From the NCBI GenBank assembly GCA_017390645.1, contig JAFPAZ010000007.1, positions 1 to 5,656 of the forward strand: a stretch of 5,656 bases of DNA. The letters run 5' to 3'. Of the stretch, positions 1-4,599 are shown piece after piece; the stretch's first letter is position 1; each line of letters starts with the position of its first letter. The notes beneath the pieces are model-generated. The model ran no database searches. It saw nothing but the letters and a program-made list of their open reading frames with translations, and was not told the DNA's origin. A program made the position numbers and the translations under genes. Source of the stretch: Lachnospiraceae bacterium. GTDB taxonomy: Bacteria; Bacillota_A; Clostridia; Lachnospirales; Lachnospiraceae.

Positions 1-191
1 AATGTAGGCGCCTTTACATCAAAGGCAACACAAAGATGAGTTGGTTGCTCTTCCTCTATTACTTTAAACATAATATTTAAAAAACCAAGTAAGGCATTGG
101 TATGCATTCCCTTAGAATTCGTAAGGTCTGGCAACCCATAAAACGCTCTGTTCACTATACTATAGCCATCAATAAGAAGTATCTTGTCCAT
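1..191 (-). CDS. polA: DNA polymerase I, N-terminal fragment (gene continues past left edge)
   Basis: Reading the minus strand from the ATG at 191-189 gives 63 residues beginning MDKILLIDGYSIVNRAFYGL, followed by LTNSKGMHTNALLGFLNI and VAFDVKAPT. This is the start of the 5'-3' exonuclease (FEN-like) domain of DNA polymerase I: the LIDG segment carries the first metal-binding aspartate (D8), and the R-A-F-Y and G-F-L-N-I blocks are typical of the family. The enzyme removes RNA primers and fills gaps in replication and excision repair in the cytoplasm. Only the start is visible, so the presence of proofreading and polymerase domains cannot be judged. A weak ribosome site (AAAGGG at 206-201, nine bases before the ATG) lies inside the upstream zinc-finger gene, whose last 23 nt overlap this one. 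That suggests translational coupling and a shared transcript. No promoter is visible directly in front. Confidence 0.93.
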   Translation of the reverse strand, partial: MDKILLIDGYSIVNRAFYGLPDLTNSKGMHTNALLGFLNIMFKVIEEEQPTHLCVAFDVKAPT

Positions 192-738
192 GATTTTCGT
201 CCCTTTCTTCTAATCCTTCTTGTTCCTCTGATTCTCTTAATTCTTTCAGATATTGATCCACCGCAGAAAAATAGTCCTCCTTCATATCCTCCGGTTCTTC
301 CAGCTTAAAACTTTTGCCCGCAGGAAGAAAGATAAAAGGCGTCACATTATCTTTAAAATAGTATTCACCTTGATTATTTAATAATTCCTGTTGTTTTAAA
401 TTATAAATATGCCTGTTATACAATATTCCTGACAATGTCAAAATCCCTACCACAGTGCATAACCCTATCAGTAAGAAAGAAGTTTTTATCCTCTTCCTTC
501 GATGAAGCATAGACTCATCCTGTTCCAACCGTTCTTTTAACTGTAACCGAAAATCAGAAGGGATGTTTTCGTCATTATCCAAATATTTCATGCCAATTAA
601 TAGTGTATAATAAATATCTAATTCCTCATAACAATTATTACATTCCCGGACATGACTGATAAATTCCTGAATTTCGCTTTCAGACAGCTTTTCCTCAATA
701 TATTGTGTGATTTTGGATTGACATCGTAAACAATTCAA
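169..738 (-). CDS. zf-HC2 (anti-sigma-type) zinc-finger membrane protein
   Basis: The product is a 189-residue single-pass membrane protein. The N-terminal part resembles the putative zinc-finger zf-HC2 domain of ZAS-type anti-sigma factors: C3 and C6 followed by H29-x3-C33-x2-C36 (HVRECNNC). A basic stretch (HRRKRIKTS, about 79-87) precedes one hydrophobic helix at about 87-107, giving N-in topology. An outer region of about 80 residues follows and ends in a strongly acidic tail (LEEPEDMKED, LRESEEQEGLEERDE). The start is TTG at 738-736, chosen because GGAGG (750-746) sits seven bases upstream and no in-frame ATG is near. No sigma factor gene adjoins it, so an anti-sigma role is only a family-based possibility. 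Such proteins can also be structural or have lost sigma binding. It lies immediately upstream of polA and overlaps it by 23 nt, so the two are probably co-transcribed. Its own promoter is not clear; possible sources are weak boxes between 740 and 820 or readthrough from the tRNA. Confidence 0.8.
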   Translation of the reverse strand: MNCLRCQSKITQYIEEKLSESEIQEFISHVRECNNCYEELDIYYTLLIGMKYLDNDENIPSDFRLQLKERLEQDESMLHRRKRIKTSFLLIGLCTVVGILTLSGILYNRHIYNLKQQELLNNQGEYYFKDNVTPFIFLPAGKSFKLEEPEDMKEDYFSAVDQYLKELRESEEQEGLEERDENHGQDTSY

Positions 739-745
739 AGAAACC

Positions 746-750
746 CCTCC
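746..750 (-). promoter_or_regulatory. Ribosome binding site supporting a TTG start
   Basis: The minus strand reads GGAGGGG (750-744), then TTTCT, then TTG at 738. The GGAGG core is seven bases from the TTG. The only nearby ATG (in CGATGT, about 12 bases further on) is out of frame. This fixes TTG as the start of the zinc-finger gene. Confidence 0.8.
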
Positions 751-767
751 GTTATCTTTTATGACAA

Positions 768-791
768 TGCCTGTTCACCAGGCACTTTTTT
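768..791 (+). terminator. Possible plus-strand intrinsic terminator or leader hairpin
   Basis: On the plus strand TGCCTG (768-773), loop TTCAC, CAGGCA (779-784) forms a 6-bp perfect stem followed by C and six T (786-791), the form of a rho-independent terminator. No plus-strand gene ends here. If it works in this sense it would stop antisense transcription coming through the zinc-finger gene. Read on the minus strand the same stem lies in the leader of the zinc-finger gene, 18 bases upstream of its ribosome site, with an A-run before it and no U-tract after it. A leader hairpin is therefore the alternative. Confidence 0.4.
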
Positions 792-801
792 GCTTCTTTG
801 T

Positions 802-817
802 TTATGAATTTTCATAA
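802..817. repeat. Short inverted repeat in tRNA/zinc-finger intergenic gap
   Basis: TTATGAA, two central T, TTCATAA form a 7-bp inverted repeat with a 2-nt centre. It starts just beyond the T-tract of the tRNA terminator and precedes the zinc-finger gene by about 64 bases. It could be a binding site for a dimeric regulator of the zinc-finger/polA unit, or chance in AT-rich DNA. Nothing in the sequence decides this. Confidence 0.35.
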
Positions 818-818
818 T

Positions 819-853
819 AAAAACAAAAGCCAAAAATCATAAGATTTTTGGCT
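819..853 (-). terminator. Intrinsic terminator of tRNA-Leu
   Basis: On the minus strand AGCCAAAAATC (853-843), loop TTAT, GATTTTTGGCT (838-828) make a perfect 11-bp stem. It is followed by TTT, G and TTTTT (827-819). The hairpin starts five bases after the discriminator base of the tRNA. It should end the tRNA transcript and separate it from the zinc-finger/polA genes, unless readthrough is used. Confidence 0.92.
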
Positions 854-858
854 CTTAG

Positions 859-941
859 TGCGGATAGAGGGACTCGAACCCTCACGAAGTCACCCCCGGC
901 AGATTTTGAGTCTGCTGCGTCTGCCATTCCGCCACATCCGC
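859..941 (-). tRNA. tRNA-Leu, anticodon CAA
   Basis: The 83-nt gene folds as a class II tRNA. The acceptor stem is GCGGATG (941-935) with TATCCGC, ending in discriminator A at 859. The D-arm is GCG/CGC. The anticodon stem is GCAGA/TCTGC with loop CTCAAAA, giving anticodon CAA that reads UUG. A 15-nt variable arm follows (GGGG paired with CTTC through two G-U pairs), then T-arm GAGGG-TTCGAGT-CCCTC. The long variable arm and the A discriminator fit leucine. The bases after A73 are CTAAG, so CCA is not encoded and must be added by tRNA nucleotidyltransferase. The gene has its own promoter and terminator and is monocistronic. Confidence 0.97.
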
Positions 942-953
942 AAGTTTTCATCA

Positions 954-988
954 ACATTTGCTATTATACCAACTATAATAGCAAATGT
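954..988. repeat. Perfect 15-bp inverted repeat over the tRNA promoter
   Basis: Plus-strand positions 954-968 (ACATTTGCTATTATA), centre CCAAC, and 974-988 (TATAATAGCAAATGT) are exact reverse complements over 15 bp. The palindrome covers the whole spacer and the -10 hexamer of the tRNA-Leu promoter and three bases of its -35, and begins nine bases past the NUDIX stop codon. It may be an operator, a cruciform-forming site, or a 3' hairpin on NUDIX mRNA. It has no U-tract on the minus strand, so it does not look like an intrinsic terminator. Confidence 0.9.
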
Positions 989-991
989 CAA
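963..991 (-). promoter_or_regulatory. Consensus sigma-A promoter for tRNA-Leu
   Basis: On the minus strand TTGACA (991-986), a spacer of exactly 17 bases (985-969), and TATAAT (968-963) match the housekeeping consensus at all twelve positions. TGG directly before the -10 also gives an extended -10. An A/T-run region immediately upstream (about 993-1014, inside the end of the NUDIX gene) could act as an UP element. Transcription would begin near 956, leaving a 5' leader of about 15 bases on the pre-tRNA. Such strength is normal for stable RNA genes. Confidence 0.93.
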
Positions 992-997
992 TCTTTT

Positions 998-1450
998 TTA
1001 GAAATATTTTTTACTTCCCCACAAGTTACTGCGTTTCAAGTCAACATATTCTGCATATGCCTTTTCCAGAATCTGTTTCTCATTCGGAAATTTCAACAAA
1101 TGATATGCTTCATGAAACTTATAATAACCTGAGTCTAAAAAGTATTCTTCCCTTTGTGGTTTGCTATAATAACTGTCAGCCATCATGAGATACCAATGAA
1201 CATCCTTCGATACTACATCAATTGACGTACTAAAGGAATATTGACTTCTTCCAACATATTTAATGATAGAGGCACTCACACCGGTTTCCTCTCTCACTTC
1301 GCGAATCGCAGTCTCTTTAAACTCTTCGCCATCTTCCACGGTTCCCTTAGGAAGAACCCATCCTTCGTATTTATTTTTGTAGTTTTTGTACAAAAGTAAC
1401 ACTTTCCCTCTGAAAATTACCACACCACCACAGCTCGTTGCTTCAATCAT
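998..1450 (-). CDS. NUDIX hydrolase, diadenosine-polyphosphatase-like
   Basis: The product is a 150-residue cytoplasmic NUDIX-fold enzyme expected to cleave a nucleoside diphosphate linked to another moiety. The NUDIX box is complete: G36-x5-E42-x7-R50-E51-V-R-E54-E55-T-G57-V58, with the E51, E54 and E55 carboxylates as metal ligands. The WVLPKG lead-in (31-36), the GGVVIF strand near the N-terminus and the downstream HWYLMMA strand (85-91) resemble the Ap4A/Ap6A hydrolase branch. Substrate cannot be fixed from sequence, and other NUDIX substrates remain possible. The start is set at ATG 1450, because GGAGG (1463-1459) lies eight bases before it. An in-frame TTG at 1465 overlaps that ribosome site and is unlikely to be used. 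The gene has its own promoter and structured leader and stands alone. Its stop codon is seven bases from the -35 of the tRNA promoter, with no intrinsic terminator between, so transcripts may run into the tRNA. Confidence 0.9.
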   Translation of the reverse strand: MIEATSCGGVVIFRGKVLLLYKNYKNKYEGWVLPKGTVEDGEEFKETAIREVREETGVSASIIKYVGRSQYSFSTSIDVVSKDVHWYLMMADSYYSKPQREEYFLDSGYYKFHEAYHLLKFPNEKQILEKAYAEYVDLKRSNLWGSKKYF

Positions 1451-1458
1451 TTGCAATT

Positions 1459-1463
1459 CCTCC
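1459..1463 (-). promoter_or_regulatory. Ribosome binding site that decides the NUDIX start
   Basis: The minus strand reads TTGGAGGAATTGCAAATG from 1465. GGAGG is eight bases from the ATG at 1450. A TTG start at 1465 would have the ribosome site inside its own second and third codons and nothing suitable upstream. Confidence 0.88.
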
Positions 1464-1470
1464 AATGCTT

Positions 1471-1514
1471 GGCCTTATTAAGACCTTAGTGGCGGGTGCA
1501 TTCAATCATGCCAC
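1471..1514 (-). promoter_or_regulatory. Two-hairpin 5' leader of the NUDIX mRNA
   Basis: The predicted transcript starts near 1519. Within it GTGGC (1514-1510) can pair with GCCAC (1493-1489), with an alternative inner pairing GCAT/ATGC. Then GGTCTTA (1485-1479) pairs with TAAGGCC (1477-1471) including one G-U pair. The second hairpin ends eight bases before the GGAGG. The elements may simply protect the 5' end or tune ribosome access. No known riboswitch class is recognised. Confidence 0.4.
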
Positions 1515-1525
1515 CTCTTTCTTTT

Positions 1526-1554
1526 AGTATACATTTTTTATCAAGGTATTTCAA
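1526..1554 (-). promoter_or_regulatory. Sigma-A promoter for the NUDIX gene
   Basis: The minus strand carries TTGAAA (1554-1549), a 17-base spacer, and TATACT (1531-1526). Each box differs from consensus at one position and the spacing is ideal. The start point should be near 1519, giving an untranslated leader of about 69 bases before the ATG at 1450. Confidence 0.82.
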
Positions 1555-1582
1555 CTAAAACTTTTCTTAAAACACAGATTTA

Positions 1583-1600
1583 TGTTACTATTGTTACTAT
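1583..1600. repeat. Tandem 9-bp direct repeat
   Basis: TGTTACTAT occurs twice without a gap (1583-1591 and 1592-1600). The GTTAC core recurs at 1630-1634 and, inverted, at 1608-1612 in the adjoining hairpin, so the repeat seems to be part of one structured element. Confidence 0.85.
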
Positions 1601-1643
1601 TCACTCAGTAACCTGACACTTGCTGTCATGTTACGTAATAGTA
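1595..1643. repeat. Long imperfect inverted repeat between PBP and NUDIX genes
   Basis: Three stacked stems are visible: TACTATT (1595-1601) with AATAGTA (1637-1643); GTAAC (1608-1612) with GTTAC (1630-1634); and TGACA (1614-1618) with TGTCA (1624-1628) closing on loop CTTGC. A C/T mismatch and a 6x2 internal loop interrupt them, for 17 base pairs in all. Neither strand has a T-run after the structure, so it is not a standard terminator. It could be an interspersed palindromic repeat, a remnant of a small non-autonomous element, or a 3' UTR structure of the SEDS-PBP transcript. Confidence 0.75.
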
Positions 1644-1654
1644 TGATTCAGAAG

Positions 1655-1697
1655 TTGGTTTTAAGCTTCACGAAGCGAATTTACATACAGAAACCAA
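1655..1697. repeat. Nested inverted repeat in the PBP 3' region
   Basis: TTGGTTT (1655-1661) pairs with AAACCAA (1691-1697) around an inner GCTTC (1665-1669)/GAAGC (1672-1676) hairpin. It lies 24 bases after the PBP stop codon on the minus strand. No T-tract follows. It may stabilise the 3' end of the wall-synthesis mRNA or help a factor-dependent stop. The asymmetric internal loop (3 against 14 bases) makes it a moderate structure at best. Confidence 0.5.
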
Positions 1698-1720
1698 TAT
1701 ATTACGATTCAAACACCACA

Positions 1721-3265
1721 TTATGAATTTTCCTTCATCTCATAATAGGTATCAAATATTTTTTTTGCACAGTTAACAGGATAGACTCCCACTGTTCCTA
1801 CATCTTCCACCAGGATACTTACCACGATATCCGGGTTCTCAGGATTCGAATATCCCACAAACCACCCATGTTCCTTTCCCAAAGTACCATATTGGGCCGT
1901 TCCCGTCTTTCCAATCACATCATAGGAAGCGTTGCTAAGGGCTTTACCGGTTCCATAATCACAAACCCCTTTCAAACTTTCCCCTAACACCTCTGCCTCC
2001 TGAACTGTAATAGGCTTTGCTAATATATTAGAAGAGAATTTTTTTACGATAGAACCATCCACGCTTTCTACATGGTCAATCAGATACGGACGCATCATAA
2101 CCCCACCATTGGCAATCGTGGCATAAATCATAGCATTATGAAGTGGTGAGATTGTAGTATCCCCCTGACCAAATACCGTCTGTGGTATCAGGCTACGATC
2201 TGTGGAAGCATCAAGATAATAACGGCTTTTTATATAAGGTAGTTCAAAACTTACTTCTTCTTCAAAGTAAAAATCCTTTGTCAGCTGTTTTAGTTTATCC
2301 TGATTCAAAGTAAGACCCGCAGAAACAAAATATCCGTTACATGAATATGCTAAAGCATCGGTCAAATTCACCTCTCCATGTGCCGTTCCATTTGCACACT
2401 GAATGGATACACTTTGAAAAATTCCGGTTCCTTTACAGTCATAAACATATTCCGCATAATTCCGATTTTCCCGGATAAACTCCAAGGCTGTAATGACCTT
2501 AAAGGTAGAACCTGGTGGATATTTCCCACAGGAAGCACGATTTAGTAATACAGAGTCGGATTCCTCTTCCTCAACAATGGCAGGCCATATAGCTTCTATC
2601 TCATTCGGGTCATAATCCGGTTTTGAAACCATAGCAAGTATCTTTCCGGTATCCGGTTCTAATACCACAATGGCACCTTTAGAATTTCCTAATACATCAT
2701 AGCAAGCCTGTTGCAATCTTGAATCAATGGTAGTGATAACCTGATCTCCCTGATATTTCTCAGAAGACAAAGTCTGACTAATTCTATCAAAAATATTCGC
2801 ATGACTGCTTAATAAATAGTAATTGGAATATAATTCCAGGCCAGATTTGCCATTTGCAAGATATCCACCCACATGGGCATAAAGACTTCCATAGGGATAA
2901 CTTCTAAGTTCCTGACCATCCTCTCCAACCAATGTAGTTGCGATAATTTTCTCATCCGAAGTAAGAATATCTCCTCTGATAACATCTTCCGCCAACAGGT
3001 CTGTCCTTTTATTATAGGTGTTAGAAATCACAGACTTAGCATCATATCCAATAAATTTAACCATATATATGATCAAAAGAAGAAAAACACCTGAAAACAC
3101 ATAAGTCACAAACCAGATTGGCTGATTTAATTTTATATTTTCTTCTTTTTCCCTTTTAAACTTATCCTCATATTCTTGGGCACTGAATTCGTCCTGTTTT
3201 TTTGATTTTTTCTTCTTCCTGCTCTCTATTTTTTTGTTCCTGATATCGTCTTTGTTCTTCTTCAT
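1721..3265 (-). CDS. Class B penicillin-binding protein (peptidoglycan D,D-transpeptidase)
   Basis: The product is a 514-residue membrane-anchored crosslinking enzyme that joins peptide stems of newly made glycan outside the membrane. A very basic cytoplasmic tail (1-46, many Lys) is followed by one transmembrane helix (about 50-72), a short pedestal region (about 85-165, RGDIL and GKSGLE motifs) and the transpeptidase domain. The active-site motifs are complete: S253-T-F-K256 (nucleophile Ser253), S308-C-N310, and K453-T-G455. No PASTA repeats are present, so it is not a SpoVD/PBP2x type. Size and pedestal resemble actinobacterial PbpA. The start is ATG 3265, supported by GAGGTGA (3278-3272) upstream. 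This puts the first 32 codons inside the end of the SEDS gene in another frame. Pairing with the SEDS polymerase indicates a joint synthase; whether it serves elongation, division or sporulation cannot be told. A beta-lactam target by family. Confidence 0.95.
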   Translation of the reverse strand: MKKNKDDIRNKKIESRKKKKSKKQDEFSAQEYEDKFKREKEENIKLNQPIWFVTYVFSGVFLLLIIYMVKFIGYDAKSVISNTYNKRTDLLAEDVIRGDILTSDEKIIATTLVGEDGQELRSYPYGSLYAHVGGYLANGKSGLELYSNYYLLSSHANIFDRISQTLSSEKYQGDQVITTIDSRLQQACYDVLGNSKGAIVVLEPDTGKILAMVSKPDYDPNEIEAIWPAIVEEEESDSVLLNRASCGKYPPGSTFKVITALEFIRENRNYAEYVYDCKGTGIFQSVSIQCANGTAHGEVNLTDALAYSCNGYFVSAGLTLNQDKLKQLTKDFYFEEEVSFELPYIKSRYYLDASTDRSLIPQTVFGQGDTTISPLHNAMIYATIANGGVMMRPYLIDHVESVDGSIVKKFSSNILAKPITVQEAEVLGESLKGVCDYGTGKALSNASYDVIGKTGTAQYGTLGKEHGWFVGYSNPENPDIVVSILVEDVGTVGVYPVNCAKKIFDTYYEMKENS

Positions 3266-4589
3266 ACTCCTTCACCTCTTTATCATAAATCAATGTTAAT
3301 CCCTGCAGAAAATAATACAAAATAATGCTGCTTAGTAACGAACTTCCACCATAACTGATAAAAGGCAAAGTAACACCGGTAGATGGTATAAATTTCGTAA
3401 CTCCCCCAATGTTCAGCATTACCTGAATCTGATAAGACAGCAACAAAGCTACTGCAAGATTTTTATGGAATTTTCTCTTCATTTTCATAGCAAGATGTAA
3501 TCCCACAAAGAAAAAACTAATTTCTACCAATATCAGACAAATTCCTATAATTCCTCCCATTTCCTCACATATGGACGAAAAAACAAAATCCGTTTCCGCA
3601 TAGGGAATTTTAGATGGAAGGCCCTTTCCTAAACCAAATCCAATAAATCCTCCCGTTCCAATTCCAAAAAGAGACTGAGAGATTTGATACCCCTCATTGT
3701 CAATGTAGGAAAACGGTTCTTTCCATGCCAACATTCTGACCTTAACATGAGAAAAAAAGCTGTCAGAAAACATTTGATAAAAAAGAGCCACTATAATAAT
3801 GACACCAATCAGTCCCCCAAAAAAATAAATATAATTATTTGTTGCAATAAATACTGTCACCAAAAATACCAGAAAGAACAGAAAGGCTCCACCTAAATCT
3901 TTTTCGGCCACAAGCACCAAAACATGCATGCCACTAATCACTGCAATCTTAAAAACATTTACAAAAGAGGTATCTTTCCTTAATAACGAGGCCAGACAAC
4001 AAGCAAAAAGAATCTTAACAAATTCTGATGGCTGTAACGTAATCGGGCCAATCTTAATCCAGTTTGAAGCACCATTTAAATTAACCCCGACAAAAAAGAC
4101 CAACGAAAGTAATGCCATTCCCACTATGGCATAGATTCCTCCTAAGTATTCTATCATTTTCCATTTTGATATCAGTACCGGAAGAAATGAAAATAAAACC
4201 AATCCCACCGCACCGATCAAAAACTGTTTTAATGCCATACTTTCCTTTAATCTGCATAAAACCACAATCCCAATGGAATAAAAAAACAACAAATGATTCT
4301 CTAAAAATTTCTGTCTCTTAGGATAAAAAACATTCATTAATAGCGGATAAAATATAGTAAGTCCCAGCAGACTGATATAAATAGAAACAATCTTTATTTC
4401 TTTTAGCTGAAGATACAAAGTAAAAAAACTAAAAAACTGAAAAACAAGAATCAAAAACTTCTGCAGTTTTCTCTTAAAAATCATGGTCATATTATCATCA
4501 AACCCAATTGATGACAGTGCTAAAAATGCATAAAAGAGTACCACTAATATCATCATATAATGAGCCCCTAAACTGACGATACGAAGCAT
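3168..4589 (-). CDS. SEDS-family peptidoglycan glycosyltransferase (RodA/FtsW/SpoVE-like)
   Basis: The product is a 473-residue polytopic membrane protein that polymerises lipid II into glycan strands. Family blocks are clear: GASNWIKIGPITLQPSEF (173-190), EKDLGG with the likely catalytic Asp231, SLFGIGTGGFIGFGLGKG (306-323), YAETDFVFSSICEEMG (330-345) and GVTLPFISYGGSS (405-417). FtsW/RodA proteins of most Firmicutes are about 370-400 residues. Here the extra length is N-terminal, with several added hydrophobic helices in residues 1-140, as in actinobacterial RodA. A charged, Glu/Gln/Arg/Lys-rich cytoplasmic tail (about 436-473) follows the last helix; most of it is encoded in the overlap with the PBP gene. 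The ATG at 4589 follows a GGGGTGAT ribosome site (4600-4593) that resembles the GGTGAT part of the anti-16S sequence, ten bases after the U32 stop. Operon with the flanking genes is inferred from spacing. RodA versus FtsW or SpoVE cannot be decided by sequence alone. Confidence 0.94.
   Translation of the reverse strand: MLRIVSLGAHYMMILVVLFYAFLALSSIGFDDNMTMIFKRKLQKFLILVFQFFSFFTLYLQLKEIKIVSIYISLLGLTIFYPLLMNVFYPKRQKFLENHLLFFYSIGIVVLCRLKESMALKQFLIGAVGLVLFSFLPVLISKWKMIEYLGGIYAIVGMALLSLVFFVGVNLNGASNWIKIGPITLQPSEFVKILFACCLASLLRKDTSFVNVFKIAVISGMHVLVLVAEKDLGGAFLFFLVFLVTVFIATNNYIYFFGGLIGVIIIVALFYQMFSDSFFSHVKVRMLAWKEPFSYIDNEGYQISQSLFGIGTGGFIGFGLGKGLPSKIPYAETDFVFSSICEEMGGIIGICLILVEISFFFVGLHLAMKMKRKFHKNLAVALLLSYQIQVMLNIGGVTKFIPSTGVTLPFISYGGSSLLSSIILYYFLQGLTLIYDKEVKEYEEEQRRYQEQKNREQEEEKIKKTGRIQCPRI
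3272..3278 (-). promoter_or_regulatory. Ribosome binding site for the PBP gene inside the SEDS gene
   Basis: The minus strand reads AAGAGGTGAAGGAGTATG ending at the start codon (3265-3263). GAGGTG is seven bases before the ATG; a second AGGAG abuts it too closely to be useful. The good site supports the far-upstream start and thus the long overlap. Confidence 0.8.
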
Positions 4590-4599
4590 TCCATCACCC

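Noticed and set aside
102..308. Plus-strand open frame opposite polA and the zinc-finger gene
   Set aside because: It lies antisense to two well supported genes and has no recognisable domain.
859..941. tRNA-Leu as a mobile-element attachment site
   Set aside because: No integrase gene and no direct repeat of the tRNA 3' end seen in the window; neighbours are housekeeping genes.
848..1132. Plus-strand open frame of 94 codons over the tRNA
   Set aside because: It is the translated complement of tRNA-Leu and the end of the NUDIX gene; no ribosome site, and the RGTRTL-type peptide is the usual tRNA artefact.
1451..1465. TTG at 1465 as NUDIX start
   Set aside because: GGAGG lies within its second and third codons and is correctly spaced for the ATG at 1450.
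1489..1525. GTGGC/GCCAC hairpin followed by a T-rich run as a plus-strand terminator
   Set aside because: Five-bp stem with a 16-nt loop and an interrupted T-run; no plus-strand gene. A leader role on the minus strand fits better.
1583..1697. CRISPR array
   Set aside because: Only one tandem 9-mer and inverted arms; no regularly spaced repeats of CRISPR length.
3684..4321. Several plus-strand open frames opposite the SEDS gene
   Set aside because: They are complements of hydrophobic membrane-helix coding sequence with no ribosome sites or known motifs.
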